NCBI GenBank assembly: GCA_023249275.1
Contig: JAHFCV010000123.1
Location: 1 to 7,306, forward strand
Direction of reading: 5' to 3'
Length of the DNA stretch: 7,306 nt
Origin: Candidatus Methanoperedens sp.
GTDB taxonomy: Archaea; Halobacteriota; Methanosarcinia; Methanosarcinales; Methanoperedenaceae
The notes beneath the pieces are model-generated. The model searched no databases. It was given only the letters and a program-made list of their open reading frames with translations, and was not told where the DNA came from. The position numbers were made by a program, and so were the translations under genes. Shown here in pieces: positions 1-5,608 of this stretch. Every line of letters begins with the position of its first letter. Position 1 is the first letter of the stretch.

Positions 1-594
1 TCAAAAGAGATGGTTGAAAAAACAATGAAAGCTTTGAAACCGCGCGGTATCAATGCCGAATTTGTGAATAAGAAAGAGGATGCACTCAATCGGTTAAAAA
101 AATTAATTCCTCCCGGCGCGGAGGTCATGACCGGCGGCTCGACTACGCTTGATCAAATAGGATTTACTGAAATTTTGAAATCAGGGAAACATCCCTGGAA
201 AAATCTGAAAGATGCAATCCTGGCAGAGAAAGACCCGGCAAAGCAGACGGAGCTTCGCAAAAAGAGCGTAACTTCGGAATACATGATAGGCAGCGTACAT
301 GCCGTTGTCGAGACCGGCGAGGTATTGGTAGTTAATGCCACAGGGAGTTCGCTTCCTGCATACTCTTTCTCTTCAGACAATGTCATCTGGGTTGTTGGAA
401 CACAGAAAATTGTACCTACGGTTGAGGAAGGATTCAAGCGCCTTCGTGAGTACTGTTTCCCACTGGAAGATAAAAGGATGAAAAGCATAGGCTATCCGGG
501 AAGTACACTTGGAAAGTTTTTGCTCTTTGAGCGGGAAATACTTGAGAACCGGAAAGTCACTCTCATTTTCGTAAATGAAAAGCTTGGATTTTAA
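1..594 (+). CDS. LUD-domain protein (LutC/YkgG-like), 5' end probably cut
   Basis: This looks like a stand-alone LUD-domain protein, the fold shared by LutB and LutC of bacterial lactate oxidation. Archaeal single-domain members have no settled function. Counting from the ATG at 10, visible landmarks are the glycine-rich TGGSTT turn (residues 41-46) followed by LDQIGF, and the core SEYMIGSVHAVVETG (89-103) running into VVNATGSS (107-114), a typical LUD nucleotide- or cofactor-binding core. No CxxC ferredoxin motif is present, so it is not the LutB type. The frame is open to the window edge (Ser-Lys-Glu before that ATG) and no ribosome site can be judged, so the true start probably lies upstream; from position 10 it would have 194 residues. 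It ends in TAA and converges on the GDT1-like gene with 13 bases between them. Family call is firm; substrate unknown. Confidence 0.85.
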   Translation, partial: SKEMVEKTMKALKPRGINAEFVNKKEDALNRLKKLIPPGAEVMTGGSTTLDQIGFTEILKSGKHPWKNLKDAILAEKDPAKQTELRKKSVTSEYMIGSVHAVVETGEVLVVNATGSSLPAYSFSSDNVIWVVGTQKIVPTVEEGFKRLREYCFPLEDKRMKSIGYPGSTLGKFLLFEREILENRKVTLIFVNEKLGF

Positions 595-607
595 TTGCGT
601 TCGATAT

Positions 608-1168
608 TCAGAACCCAGCCAAAAACGATACCCCAAACAGTATAAACATCGCGCCTGCGCCCAGCCTGATTTTTGATAAAGGCACTACCTCGCATAGCTT
701 CTTTCCTGCAAGGATGCCCAGCAGGCTTATTGATGCAAGGGCAAGAACCGCCCCTGCAAATACCAGATAGGGTGAATCGTATTTTGCAACAAGTGTGATA
801 GCGGATAGCTGTGTCTTGTCCCCCATCTCAGCCAGTGCTATCATGCTGAAGGTTGAAAGAAGCGGATTACCTATTGGAGTTGTGTCATCTGTCTCGCAGC
901 TTTCTTTTGATGATAATGCAAGGATGCCAAATACCACGAACAGGATACCTGCAATTATTCTTATTATCTCTGGATTTACGAGTTGAAACAATGCATTTCC
1001 CACAAGTACTCCCAGCCCTGTTACAAGCGTGAAAGCAAGTATTACCCCGGCAAAAACCCGGAGCCTGTCGTATCCTGCGGATAATGCGATTACTGTAAGC
1101 TGTGTCTTATCGCCGAATTCAGCAAGCGCGATAATCCCGATGGTTGTCAGGAGCGGGGTTAAGTCCAA
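608..1168 (-). CDS. GDT1/TMEM165 (UPF0016) family cation transporter
   Basis: This is an integral membrane protein of 186 residues, the usual length for prokaryotic two-repeat members. The family exports or exchanges Mn2+ or Ca2+ (MneA in bacteria, Gdt1 in yeast, TMEM165 in humans). The signature E-x-G-D-K-T-Q appears twice, at residues 17-23 (EFGDKTQ) and 114-120 (EMGDKTQ), once in each three-helix half. The halves are joined by a polar loop near residues 87-100. The start codon is TTG (1168-1166), supported by AGGAG nine bases upstream and an in-frame TGA just behind it. It is the last gene of the minus-strand run, only 2 bases after the 127-residue gene's stop, so they are almost certainly co-transcribed. 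Family identity is firm; Mn2+ as substrate is inferred from relatives. Confidence 0.92.
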   Translation of the reverse strand: MDLTPLLTTIGIIALAEFGDKTQLTVIALSAGYDRLRVFAGVILAFTLVTGLGVLVGNALFQLVNPEIIRIIAGILFVVFGILALSSKESCETDDTTPIGNPLLSTFSMIALAEMGDKTQLSAITLVAKYDSPYLVFAGAVLALASISLLGILAGKKLCEVVPLSKIRLGAGAMFILFGVSFLAGF

Positions 1169-1170
1169 AA

Positions 1171-1554
1171 TTACTTTCTCCTCTCAAACTGCAACATATA
1201 CAAATCCGGTCTCGGCATTTTCCCCTCGCCTCTTGCAAAATCAGGATAACACCGGCTGCACAGCGTGCGCCAGTTAAGCGATGCGACAATCGAACTGCCC
1301 GGCACAAGCCTCGCGAACGTCACCGTGGGTTTGACCTCAAGATTTGCCGCCATTTCCTTAAGATACGATAGCAGTTGCGGCTCAAATACCTCAAGGTCGT
1401 CCACCTCAAGCCCTCTTGTGTTCGCTGTAATCCCGGCGCACCCGCATGGAAGGGCGAACACATCAAGCTCAATCAAAAGTATGGGTCTGCCTATCAATTT
1501 CCTTAAATTTTCTTCAAATGCTGCCCTGTTTTTTAAAAGTTCTGATGTTGTCAT
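1171..1554 (-). CDS. Unrecognised 127-residue protein with two cysteine pairs
   Basis: I do not recognise this family. The protein is soluble, with no signal peptide or membrane segment. It has four cysteines in two close pairs: PCGC (C37, C39) and CSRC (C99, C102). That arrangement suggests one bound metal ion or Fe-S cluster, or a redox role; this is inference. An N-terminal helix (ELLKNRAAFEENLRKL) precedes a stretch rich in beta-type residues. I chose the ATG at 1554 over an in-frame ATG at 1578. It overlaps the upstream U32 gene's stop as ATGA and has GGTGA four bases ahead (1563-1559), which indicates translational coupling. The GDT1-like gene follows after 2 bases. Tight coupling to a U32 protein suggests the two act together. 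Confidence 0.75.
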   Translation of the reverse strand: MTTSELLKNRAAFEENLRKLIGRPILLIELDVFALPCGCAGITANTRGLEVDDLEVFEPQLLSYLKEMAANLEVKPTVTFARLVPGSSIVASLNWRTLCSRCYPDFARGEGKMPRPDLYMLQFERRK

Positions 1555-2591
1555 GCTTTCACCGAAAATGTTTCCCATGGCGCAAGCGCCTTGAATTCAG
1601 TTCCACCTTTTGTATATACCTGGGTGACCTTATTCGTAAGAGTCTTACAATACCCGCATTTCTTACATACCTTCTTGCAGTTCTTCCACTGCTTTTCTAA
1701 AATGCCGTCGAGGCTTTTATTGGGAATATAGAACAAATCCTTTAAATCCTTGGGGCAGTCCAGCAAATCCATGAGATTCCCTTCATAGCTCTCATTATGG
1801 TATGCGTTAACGCAGTTCAGAATCCACTCCACAAAATGAGTCCTGCCGCCAATCTTGTACACGTCCGTAATGTCCTTATAAAGCTTGATATCCTCAGGTC
1901 TTATCCATCCGGATTTGATTATCAGTTCAGGATTGTCGATTCGTAATTCCAGACATTTAAGGTAATAGTAATCGTCCAGCACATTGGGTCTTGGCTCTGG
2001 TCCGAACGCATGCGAGAAGAAGTTAAAGTGGGCATACCTGAAAGGGCATCGGTAGAGGCACCCTTCGTTCACCAATAGTTTTAATTCGCAGTCCACAGAA
2101 TCCCTGATGGCATGGAGCACATCAAAATGCCGATTAACATTGGAATCGATAACTATAGAGCTTGCACCCAGGTCTTCAAAGAACTCAGCCTTCTGCGGCG
2201 AATCAACGAAAGCAAGCACTGAGACCACGACATCCACATCAAAATCCCTTGCAATTGTTTCCACAAGGTACGGGTCGGCAACCACAATCGAGTCTACTCC
2301 TATATCCACCAGTTTCTCGATATACCAGTGGTTTATCCTGTAACCTTCAGGCGTGAGTTGCCGCCCGCCCATGCAGCTTGAATTCAGCACAAGCTCCATT
2401 TTAACGCTGTTCTTGTGGGCATATTCTGTCTGCGCCGCGATATCCTCAAGCTGCGGGGAAGCAAGATTACTCCTGCCTGTGCCTATATAGTCAGGGGAGC
2501 CTGCCATGAATATGGAGTATATCTTATCCTTTGCCTTCAATAATTCCTTAAGGCTGTCGATATGCCCGGGCGAGGGGACAAAGAGCTTCAT
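1551..2591 (-). CDS. U32-family protein (peptidase U32-like) with cysteine-rich tail
   Basis: This is a 346-residue protein of the U32 'peptidase' family. Characterised relatives are mostly not proteases but Fe-S proteins that support hydroxylation of RNA or quinones (RlhA, TrhP, UbiU/UbiV). The N-terminal part looks like a TIM barrel, with repeated beta-alpha units such as DIGVDSIVVADPYLV (97-111) and LGASSIVIDSNVN (141-153). The U32 core follows: NEGCLYRCPFRYAH (175-188; C178 and C182), SGWIRPEDI (227-235) and IGGR (247-250). The tail has C305-x3-C309-x2-C312-x2-C315, a spacing suited to an Fe-S cluster or zinc. The ATG at 2591 gives the typical MKLFVPSPGH opening and has AGGT upstream. A longer GTG start at 2732 would run back into hypA and is unlikely. 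The gene lies 62 bases after hypA and overlaps the next gene by 4 bases. Substrate unknown. Confidence 0.85.
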   Translation of the reverse strand: MKLFVPSPGHIDSLKELLKAKDKIYSIFMAGSPDYIGTGRSNLASPQLEDIAAQTEYAHKNSVKMELVLNSSCMGGRQLTPEGYRINHWYIEKLVDIGVDSIVVADPYLVETIARDFDVDVVVSVLAFVDSPQKAEFFEDLGASSIVIDSNVNRHFDVLHAIRDSVDCELKLLVNEGCLYRCPFRYAHFNFFSHAFGPEPRPNVLDDYYYLKCLELRIDNPELIIKSGWIRPEDIKLYKDITDVYKIGGRTHFVEWILNCVNAYHNESYEGNLMDLLDCPKDLKDLFYIPNKSLDGILEKQWKNCKKVCKKCGYCKTLTNKVTQVYTKGGTEFKALAPWETFSVKA

Positions 2592-2653
2592 GGCTTTACC
2601 TGTTATTTGCAATCCTGATAAATGTTTTGCAGGAAAACATGAGTCATTATAAA

Positions 2654-3019
2654 TCACGATATCTTTATTTTCTTCACGCAGCACTCGCGCCCTGCAATTA
2701 TATCTATATCCGCATCCCCGCATTTCGGGCACCTTATCACCGGAAGGAAAAAATGGAGCTTCTCAAAGAATTCGATGGCGCCATTATATCCACATTTTTT
2801 GCAGCTTATTAATGGCTTGATAACCTCCATATTATACTTTGCACCCTCTGCCACAGTTCCCGCAGAAATCGTTTCAAAAATGAACTTCAACTGGTCGGGG
2901 TTAAGCGCTGTAAGCTCGCCTATCTCGATAAAAACCTCGTTCACATGTTTTGCGTCGTTTTTCCTTGCAGCGTCAAGCACTGCATCCATGATGGCTCCGG
3001 CAATCGATATTTCATGCAT
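2654..3019 (-). CDS. hypA: HypA nickel-insertion chaperone
   Basis: HypA delivers nickel to the large subunit of NiFe hydrogenases, normally with the GTPase HypB, in the cytoplasm. At 121 residues it has normal family length. It starts with MHE, where His2 and the N-terminal amine are the known nickel ligands. The N-terminal part (IGELTALNPDQLKFIFETISAG region, 33-54) is typical. The zinc-ribbon domain carries two CxxC pairs, CKKC (C73, C76) and CPKC (C97, C100). The ending, with AGRECCVKKIKI, matches the family's last strand except for an extra vicinal Cys pair (C113, C114). It starts 9 bases after the stop of the 336-residue gene; the only purine-rich ribosome signal is GATGAAAGG directly before the ATG. 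No hypB or hydrogenase gene is visible in the window, so the client protein cannot be named. Confidence 0.93.
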   Translation of the reverse strand: MHEISIAGAIMDAVLDAARKNDAKHVNEVFIEIGELTALNPDQLKFIFETISAGTVAEGAKYNMEVIKPLISCKKCGYNGAIEFFEKLHFFLPVIRCPKCGDADIDIIAGRECCVKKIKIS

Positions 3020-3028
3020 CCTTTCATC

Positions 3029-4039
3029 TCATTCCCGGACGACTTCTATTTCGGATTTAAGCTGGATGCACTTTGCCGCAGCATAGAGAAGCGATGAGAA
3101 CGCGCATACCGTTCCGATACCTTTGCCGATGAGCTCCCCGTCCTTTTTTACAAGCGCCGTGATATACGTATCCATCCTTACATCGGTTTTAATACCCTTT
3201 TCTTCAAGGGCTGTGATAAGATTATTCGCCTCTTCTCCGGTATTCTTACCTTTCCTGCAGAGCTTCACAGGGCATATTTTGCAATATTCTTTAAATAAGG
3301 CGCCCCATTTCGGTCCTGCTATTCCTGCATGTACTTCTGCAGCCACGCCTGAATAGGCTATGCAGCACCGAAGCGCCCGTCCAAGTACTTTTCCTTTTTC
3401 AACAATCTCGCAGCATACCCTGTCGTTCTTAAAGAAAAACCAGTTTTCCATCCCGCGTTCGTATTTATCTTTTCCAGTGTTGCGCTTGTCCTTAAGCTCT
3501 TCTTTTATCCTTGCCGCAAGCTCCGGAGCCCTTGGAATGGTTGCGGCTGTACCGCATGTAGGGCAGTATGAAATCGGTCCCACTGCAATCTCCTCGTTAT
3601 TTTTGTCGATGAACGCCACTTCCACGCCCCATGAATTGCGCCTGATAGCAACCCTGCCGCCGTTCTTCCACACCTCGTTATACGCAGCCGCCACTGGCGT
3701 GACTACCCTGCCGTAGCCGTAGATATCCGCCACTTTTTCCATGTCGATGATACACTGCAGCGATTTTGTGAGGTCAGATTTTATCTCTTTCGGGAAAAAT
3801 CCCCCTTCTACCATTGCAAACAGGATTGCAGGAGGCCATGTTATGCCTTCCCCCTCCCCGACCACGTTCCCTTTATCGTCCAGAATCTTTGATGAAACGC
3901 CGTCAGGTCTCTCCCATGTTACAGCTTTCCCGCCCAGTCTCGATATTTCCTTCAATACCTTGTGGGTCGTCCCGCAGTTGCCATCCTCTATCCGCAGCTT
4001 CCCTTCGAGGTTTTTTCGCACGCGTTCTACAAAATCCAT
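3029..4039 (-). CDS. Unrecognised 336-residue cysteine-rich protein
   Basis: I do not recognise this family. It is predicted soluble and cytoplasmic, with 13 cysteines. Notable groups are GNCGTTH (C22), SYCPTCGT (C159, C162; a zinc-knuckle or rubredoxin-like CxxCG), two vicinal pairs at C209-C210 and C225-C226, and CKICPVKLC (C253, C256, C261), which resembles half of a ferredoxin cluster motif. C312 and C324 lie near the C-terminus. This density suggests Fe-S or other metal binding, or thiol chemistry, but the reaction is unknown. The ATG at 4039 has no Shine-Dalgarno sequence, so it may be read from a short-leader transcript or continue from the TusA-like gene 44 bases upstream. HypA follows after 9 bases. 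Position between a TusA-like and a HypA gene favours a role in assembling or sulfurating a metal cofactor; this is inference. Confidence 0.8.
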   Translation of the reverse strand: MDFVERVRKNLEGKLRIEDGNCGTTHKVLKEISRLGGKAVTWERPDGVSSKILDDKGNVVGEGEGITWPPAILFAMVEGGFFPKEIKSDLTKSLQCIIDMEKVADIYGYGRVVTPVAAAYNEVWKNGGRVAIRRNSWGVEVAFIDKNNEEIAVGPISYCPTCGTAATIPRAPELAARIKEELKDKRNTGKDKYERGMENWFFFKNDRVCCEIVEKGKVLGRALRCCIAYSGVAAEVHAGIAGPKWGALFKEYCKICPVKLCRKGKNTGEEANNLITALEEKGIKTDVRMDTYITALVKKDGELIGKGIGTVCAFSSLLYAAAKCIQLKSEIEVVRE

Positions 4040-4064
4040 AACTATTGTTTGTATTATTACGAAC

Positions 4065-4080
4065 GTTTTGTACTTAAGGT
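4065..4080 (-). promoter_or_regulatory. Possible internal promoter for the 336-residue gene
   Basis: In the 44-base gap the minus strand has a TTAAGTA element about 32-38 bases before the ATG at 4039. That ATG lacks a ribosome site. A short-leader transcript could start here, but the element is a weak TATA match. Confidence 0.25.
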
Positions 4081-4083
4081 TTA

Positions 4084-4302
4084 TTAATGTCTTTTAATGG
4101 TGATTTTAATCTTGCCGCCATATTCTTCTATTTTTAATATTTCGTGGCGGTGTGTCCCGCACCAGCCAGAAATGGTCTCTTTTGCCGTAGGGTCGTCGGT
4201 TATGACTTCCAATTTTTCATCCGGTACTATTGTTTCCAGTCTTTTCTTTGTATAGAATAACACAAACGGGCAGACTTTACCACTGAGATCTAAGCATTCC
4301 AT
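4084..4302 (-). CDS. TusA/SirA-like small sulfur-carrier protein, variant motif
   Basis: This 72-residue protein has the TusA/SirA/YedF fold pattern: LDLSGKVCPFVLFYTKKRL (4-22), an acidic strand EVITDDP (32-38), then WCGTHRHEIL (47-56) and a closing beta strand. TusA proteins carry persulfide sulfur on the Cys of a CPxP motif for tRNA thiolation, molybdenum cofactor supply or sulfur oxidation. Here C11-P12 is kept but the second proline is Val14 (CPFV), and a second cysteine, C48, lies where many YedF-like members have one. Its exact acceptor is therefore uncertain. There is no ribosome site ahead of the ATG, but a TATA-like element is centred about 26 bases upstream, which fits leaderless transcription. 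It is the first gene of the minus-strand run and is divergent from the ModE-type regulator. Confidence 0.85.
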   Translation of the reverse strand: MECLDLSGKVCPFVLFYTKKRLETIVPDEKLEVITDDPTAKETISGWCGTHRHEILKIEEYGGKIKITIKRH

Positions 4303-4320
4303 GAGATTAGTTATGAATGA

Positions 4321-4340
4321 CCATTATATTTAATCCTTTT
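4321..4340 (-). promoter_or_regulatory. BRE/TATA-like promoter of the TusA-like gene run
   Basis: On the minus strand the region reads AAAAGGATTAAATATAATGG. The TTAAATATA core is centred about 26 bases before the ATG at 4302, with purines ahead of it as in an archaeal BRE. This predicts transcription starting at or near the ATG, in line with the missing ribosome site there. The same bases serve the opposite promoter. Confidence 0.55.
4324..4333 (+). promoter_or_regulatory. TATA-like box of the ModE-type gene
   Basis: TTATATTTAA lies about 30 bases before the ATG at 4359, predicting a start of transcription only a few bases ahead of that codon. No Shine-Dalgarno sequence is present before 4359, which fits a leaderless or near-leaderless message and argues against the earlier ATG at 4317. 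Confidence 0.55.
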
Positions 4341-4358
4341 CAAGTCATTGATATCACA

Positions 4359-4733
4359 ATGAAGCGAACACAGGCAAGAGCTAAACTATGGCTGGTAAAT
4401 AACGAGGATAAGCCAACCATAGGCGCAGGTAAGGCAGCCCTTCTTGAATCTATTAAAGAGGAGGGTTCGCTGAACAAGGCATGCAAGAAAGTTAAAATTT
4501 CATACAAGCATGCGTGGCTGTTGCTGAAGGAAATCGAAGAGAGCGTGGGAGAGCCTGTAATAATAAAAAAACGGGGTGGAAAGGCACAGGGCACATTCCT
4601 GACCGAAAAAGCAATAAACTTGCTTGATGAATATAACACATACGAAGCAATACTTGCACAAACCGTTTATGACAATACTTTCTGGGAGGTGATTGGGTTG
4701 AAAATATCTGCAAGGAACCAGATGAAAGGCTAA
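4359..4733 (+). CDS. modE: ModE-type regulator, HTH part, truncated by stop in Mop domain
   Basis: The 124-residue product is the winged-helix DNA-binding part of a ModE-like molybdate/tungstate-responsive regulator. Residues 1-14 form the entry strand. The HTH spans roughly 24-65, with GSLNKACKKVKISYKHAWLL (36-55) close to the ModE pattern of a recognition helix entered by ISYK-AW. The wing is KRGGKAQGTFLTEKA (71-85), with a dimer helix behind it. From residue 114 the sequence LKISARNQMKG is the first strand of a Mop ligand-binding domain, which a TAA at 4731-4733 then cuts off. The ATG at 4359 is preferred over an in-frame ATG at 4317, because 4317 lies upstream of the TATA-like box (4324-4333) that sits about 30 bases before 4359. 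As read, it could bind DNA but not oxyanion. Likely targets are the divergent promoter and the tup operon (inference). Confidence 0.85.
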   Translation: MKRTQARAKLWLVNNEDKPTIGAGKAALLESIKEEGSLNKACKKVKISYKHAWLLLKEIEESVGEPVIIKKRGGKAQGTFLTEKAINLLDEYNTYEAILAQTVYDNTFWEVIGLKISARNQMKG

Positions 4734-4904
4734 GTAATTGAGATTGAGAAGGAAGGTTTGATTGCGAAAGTTAAGATTGCAGTCGAACCGGCAACGATAA
4801 CTGCGGTCATCACGAAAGAGGCTGCTGACGCGCTGAGCATTAAAAAAGATGACAAAGTTCTGGCAGTTGTGAAGGCAACAGAAGTGATGATAGGGAAAGA
4901 ATAA
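4734..4904 (+). pseudogene. Detached Mop-domain half of the ModE-type regulator
   Basis: Directly after the TAA at 4731-4733 the same frame stays open for 56 codons and then ends in TAA (4902-4904). It reads as the rest of a Mop (molbindin/TOBE) domain: an opening VIEIEKEGLIAKVKI, then ITAVITKEAADAL, then the closing VVKATEVMIGK, which is the hallmark end of Mop domains. Joined to LKISARNQMKG before the stop, it gives one continuous Mop domain, so the original gene coded for about 181 residues (HTH plus one Mop). Both halves share a frame, so the lesion is a nonsense change and not an indel. The codon at the stop is usually Lys or similar (K in NQxKGK), and AAA to TAA is a single-base change. 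Separate translation is doubtful: the best start is a TTG at 4758 with GGAAGG almost touching it, and that would lose the first strands. Confidence 0.85.
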
Positions 4905-4942
4905 TTGCTGCTTAGAACTACTGATAAACTCACCAAGTAGCG

Positions 4943-4969
4943 ACAGGATTAACAGGATTTACAGGATAA
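4943..4969 (+). repeat. Three tandem 9-bp repeats (ACAGGATNN)
   Basis: Three units, ACAGGATTA, ACAGGATTT and ACAGGATAA, follow each other without a gap and end just before the ribosome site of the HEEYH gene. Only the last two bases vary. They lie in the 74-base gap 4905-4978, in which I see no gene and no clear promoter. Confidence 0.8.
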
Positions 4970-4978
4970 GAGGTTGGA

Positions 4979-5608
4979 ATGGATTATAGGAAAGCTATCG
5001 TATTGGGACTTGCCGCAGCGGTTACTTTCGGTGCTATCGGATATGCAATGCAGAAGAAGGATATTGGAATGAATGATATTGATGCTGGCATATCCTATGC
5101 GAAGGCTGAGATATTCGGATCTGACACCAACCAGCCGCCAGTCGCCACTCCTGTTGTTAATGAGACTGTTACGCCGACGGCGACTCCTGAAAAGCCTTTC
5201 ATTATGTATGATAACATAAAAATAATAGGCGACGAGCAGTTCCAGAAAGATGTAATGAGTCTGGAGTTTGGAAAGAAATATTATCCCGAAGGCAATCTGA
5301 AATATACGAAGGAAATAGAAGCTGTGATGTCTGCTGATGTGCCTGAGATGGCTGCTGGAAGTGGGCATACTTTTGTGAATGCATCTGCGATACACAAAAT
5401 GATAAAAAATGGAGGCGTCAAAGCAGTTCGTACCGATATTGAACACGAAGAATATCACAATTATGCAAGTTTAAATGACCCAAAAAATAATACTGAAGAA
5501 CGGGCAATAAAGGCATCAGGTAAATTATGGGATAAGTTATTTAATCAGAATCAGTCAGAAATAAATAATTTTGTAAAAGAATTCAACTTCTCGGAGTTCA
5601 AGAAATAA
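4979..5608 (+). CDS. Membrane-anchored putative small zinc metallopeptidase (HEEYH)
   Basis: The family is not recognised. The 209-residue protein starts with a short basic stretch and a hydrophobic segment (about 6-23, AIVLGLAAAVTFGAIGYAM), which fits a signal anchor or signal peptide without a lipobox. A Pro/Thr/Val-rich linker (about 50-73) would place the rest outside the cell. The C-terminal domain contains HEEYH (156-160), a match to the zincin HEXXH zinc site. E173/E174 in NTEERA, 13-14 residues later, could supply the third ligand as in gluzincins. Preceding GSGHTFVNASAIHKMI (127-142) may form the edge strand and helix. The start is supported by AGAGGT four bases ahead of the ATG. The last third is notably AT- and Asn/Lys-rich compared with its neighbours. 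The metallopeptidase assignment rests on the motif only, which is short and can arise by chance. Confidence 0.7.
   Translation: MDYRKAIVLGLAAAVTFGAIGYAMQKKDIGMNDIDAGISYAKAEIFGSDTNQPPVATPVVNETVTPTATPEKPFIMYDNIKIIGDEQFQKDVMSLEFGKKYYPEGNLKYTKEIEAVMSADVPEMAAGSGHTFVNASAIHKMIKNGGVKAVRTDIEHEEYHNYASLNDPKNNTEERAIKASGKLWDKLFNQNQSEINNFVKEFNFSEFKK

Larger units (their letters stand above)
4314..4351. promoter_or_regulatory. Inverted repeat flanking the shared TATA box
   Basis: AATGAC (4316-4321) and GTCATT (4344-4349) form a perfect 6-bp inverted repeat; extended to 8 bp (4314-4321 and 4344-4351), 7 of 8 positions match. The arms lie on either side of the shared TATA core, close to both predicted start sites, where a regulator could block both promoters. 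The long 22-base spacer makes the site uncertain. Confidence 0.3.

Noticed and set aside
595..607. Terminator between the convergent LUD and GDT1-like genes
   Set aside because: Only 13 bases separate them and no hairpin or T-tract is visible.
1555..1578. Longer start (ATG at 1578) for the 127-residue gene
   Set aside because: It would overlap the U32 gene by 28 bases; the ATG at 1554 has GGTGA at good spacing and the classic ATGA coupling.
2592..2732. GTG start at 2732 for the U32 protein
   Set aside because: The extra 47 residues are read largely inside hypA in another frame and do not resemble a U32 N-terminus; the ATG at 2591 gives a normal opening.
4317..4358. ATG at 4317 as the start of the ModE-type gene
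   Set aside because: It lies upstream of the predicted TATA box, so the transcript would not contain it; the extra residues are not typical of the family.
4731..4733. Readthrough or recoding of the internal stop as pyrrolysine or selenocysteine
   Set aside because: The codon is TAA; pyrrolysine uses TAG and selenocysteine TGA, and TAA ends other intact genes in this window.
4730..4936. Minus-strand open frame opposite the Mop half
   Set aside because: The plus-strand frame matches a known domain, so the opposite frame is a shadow.
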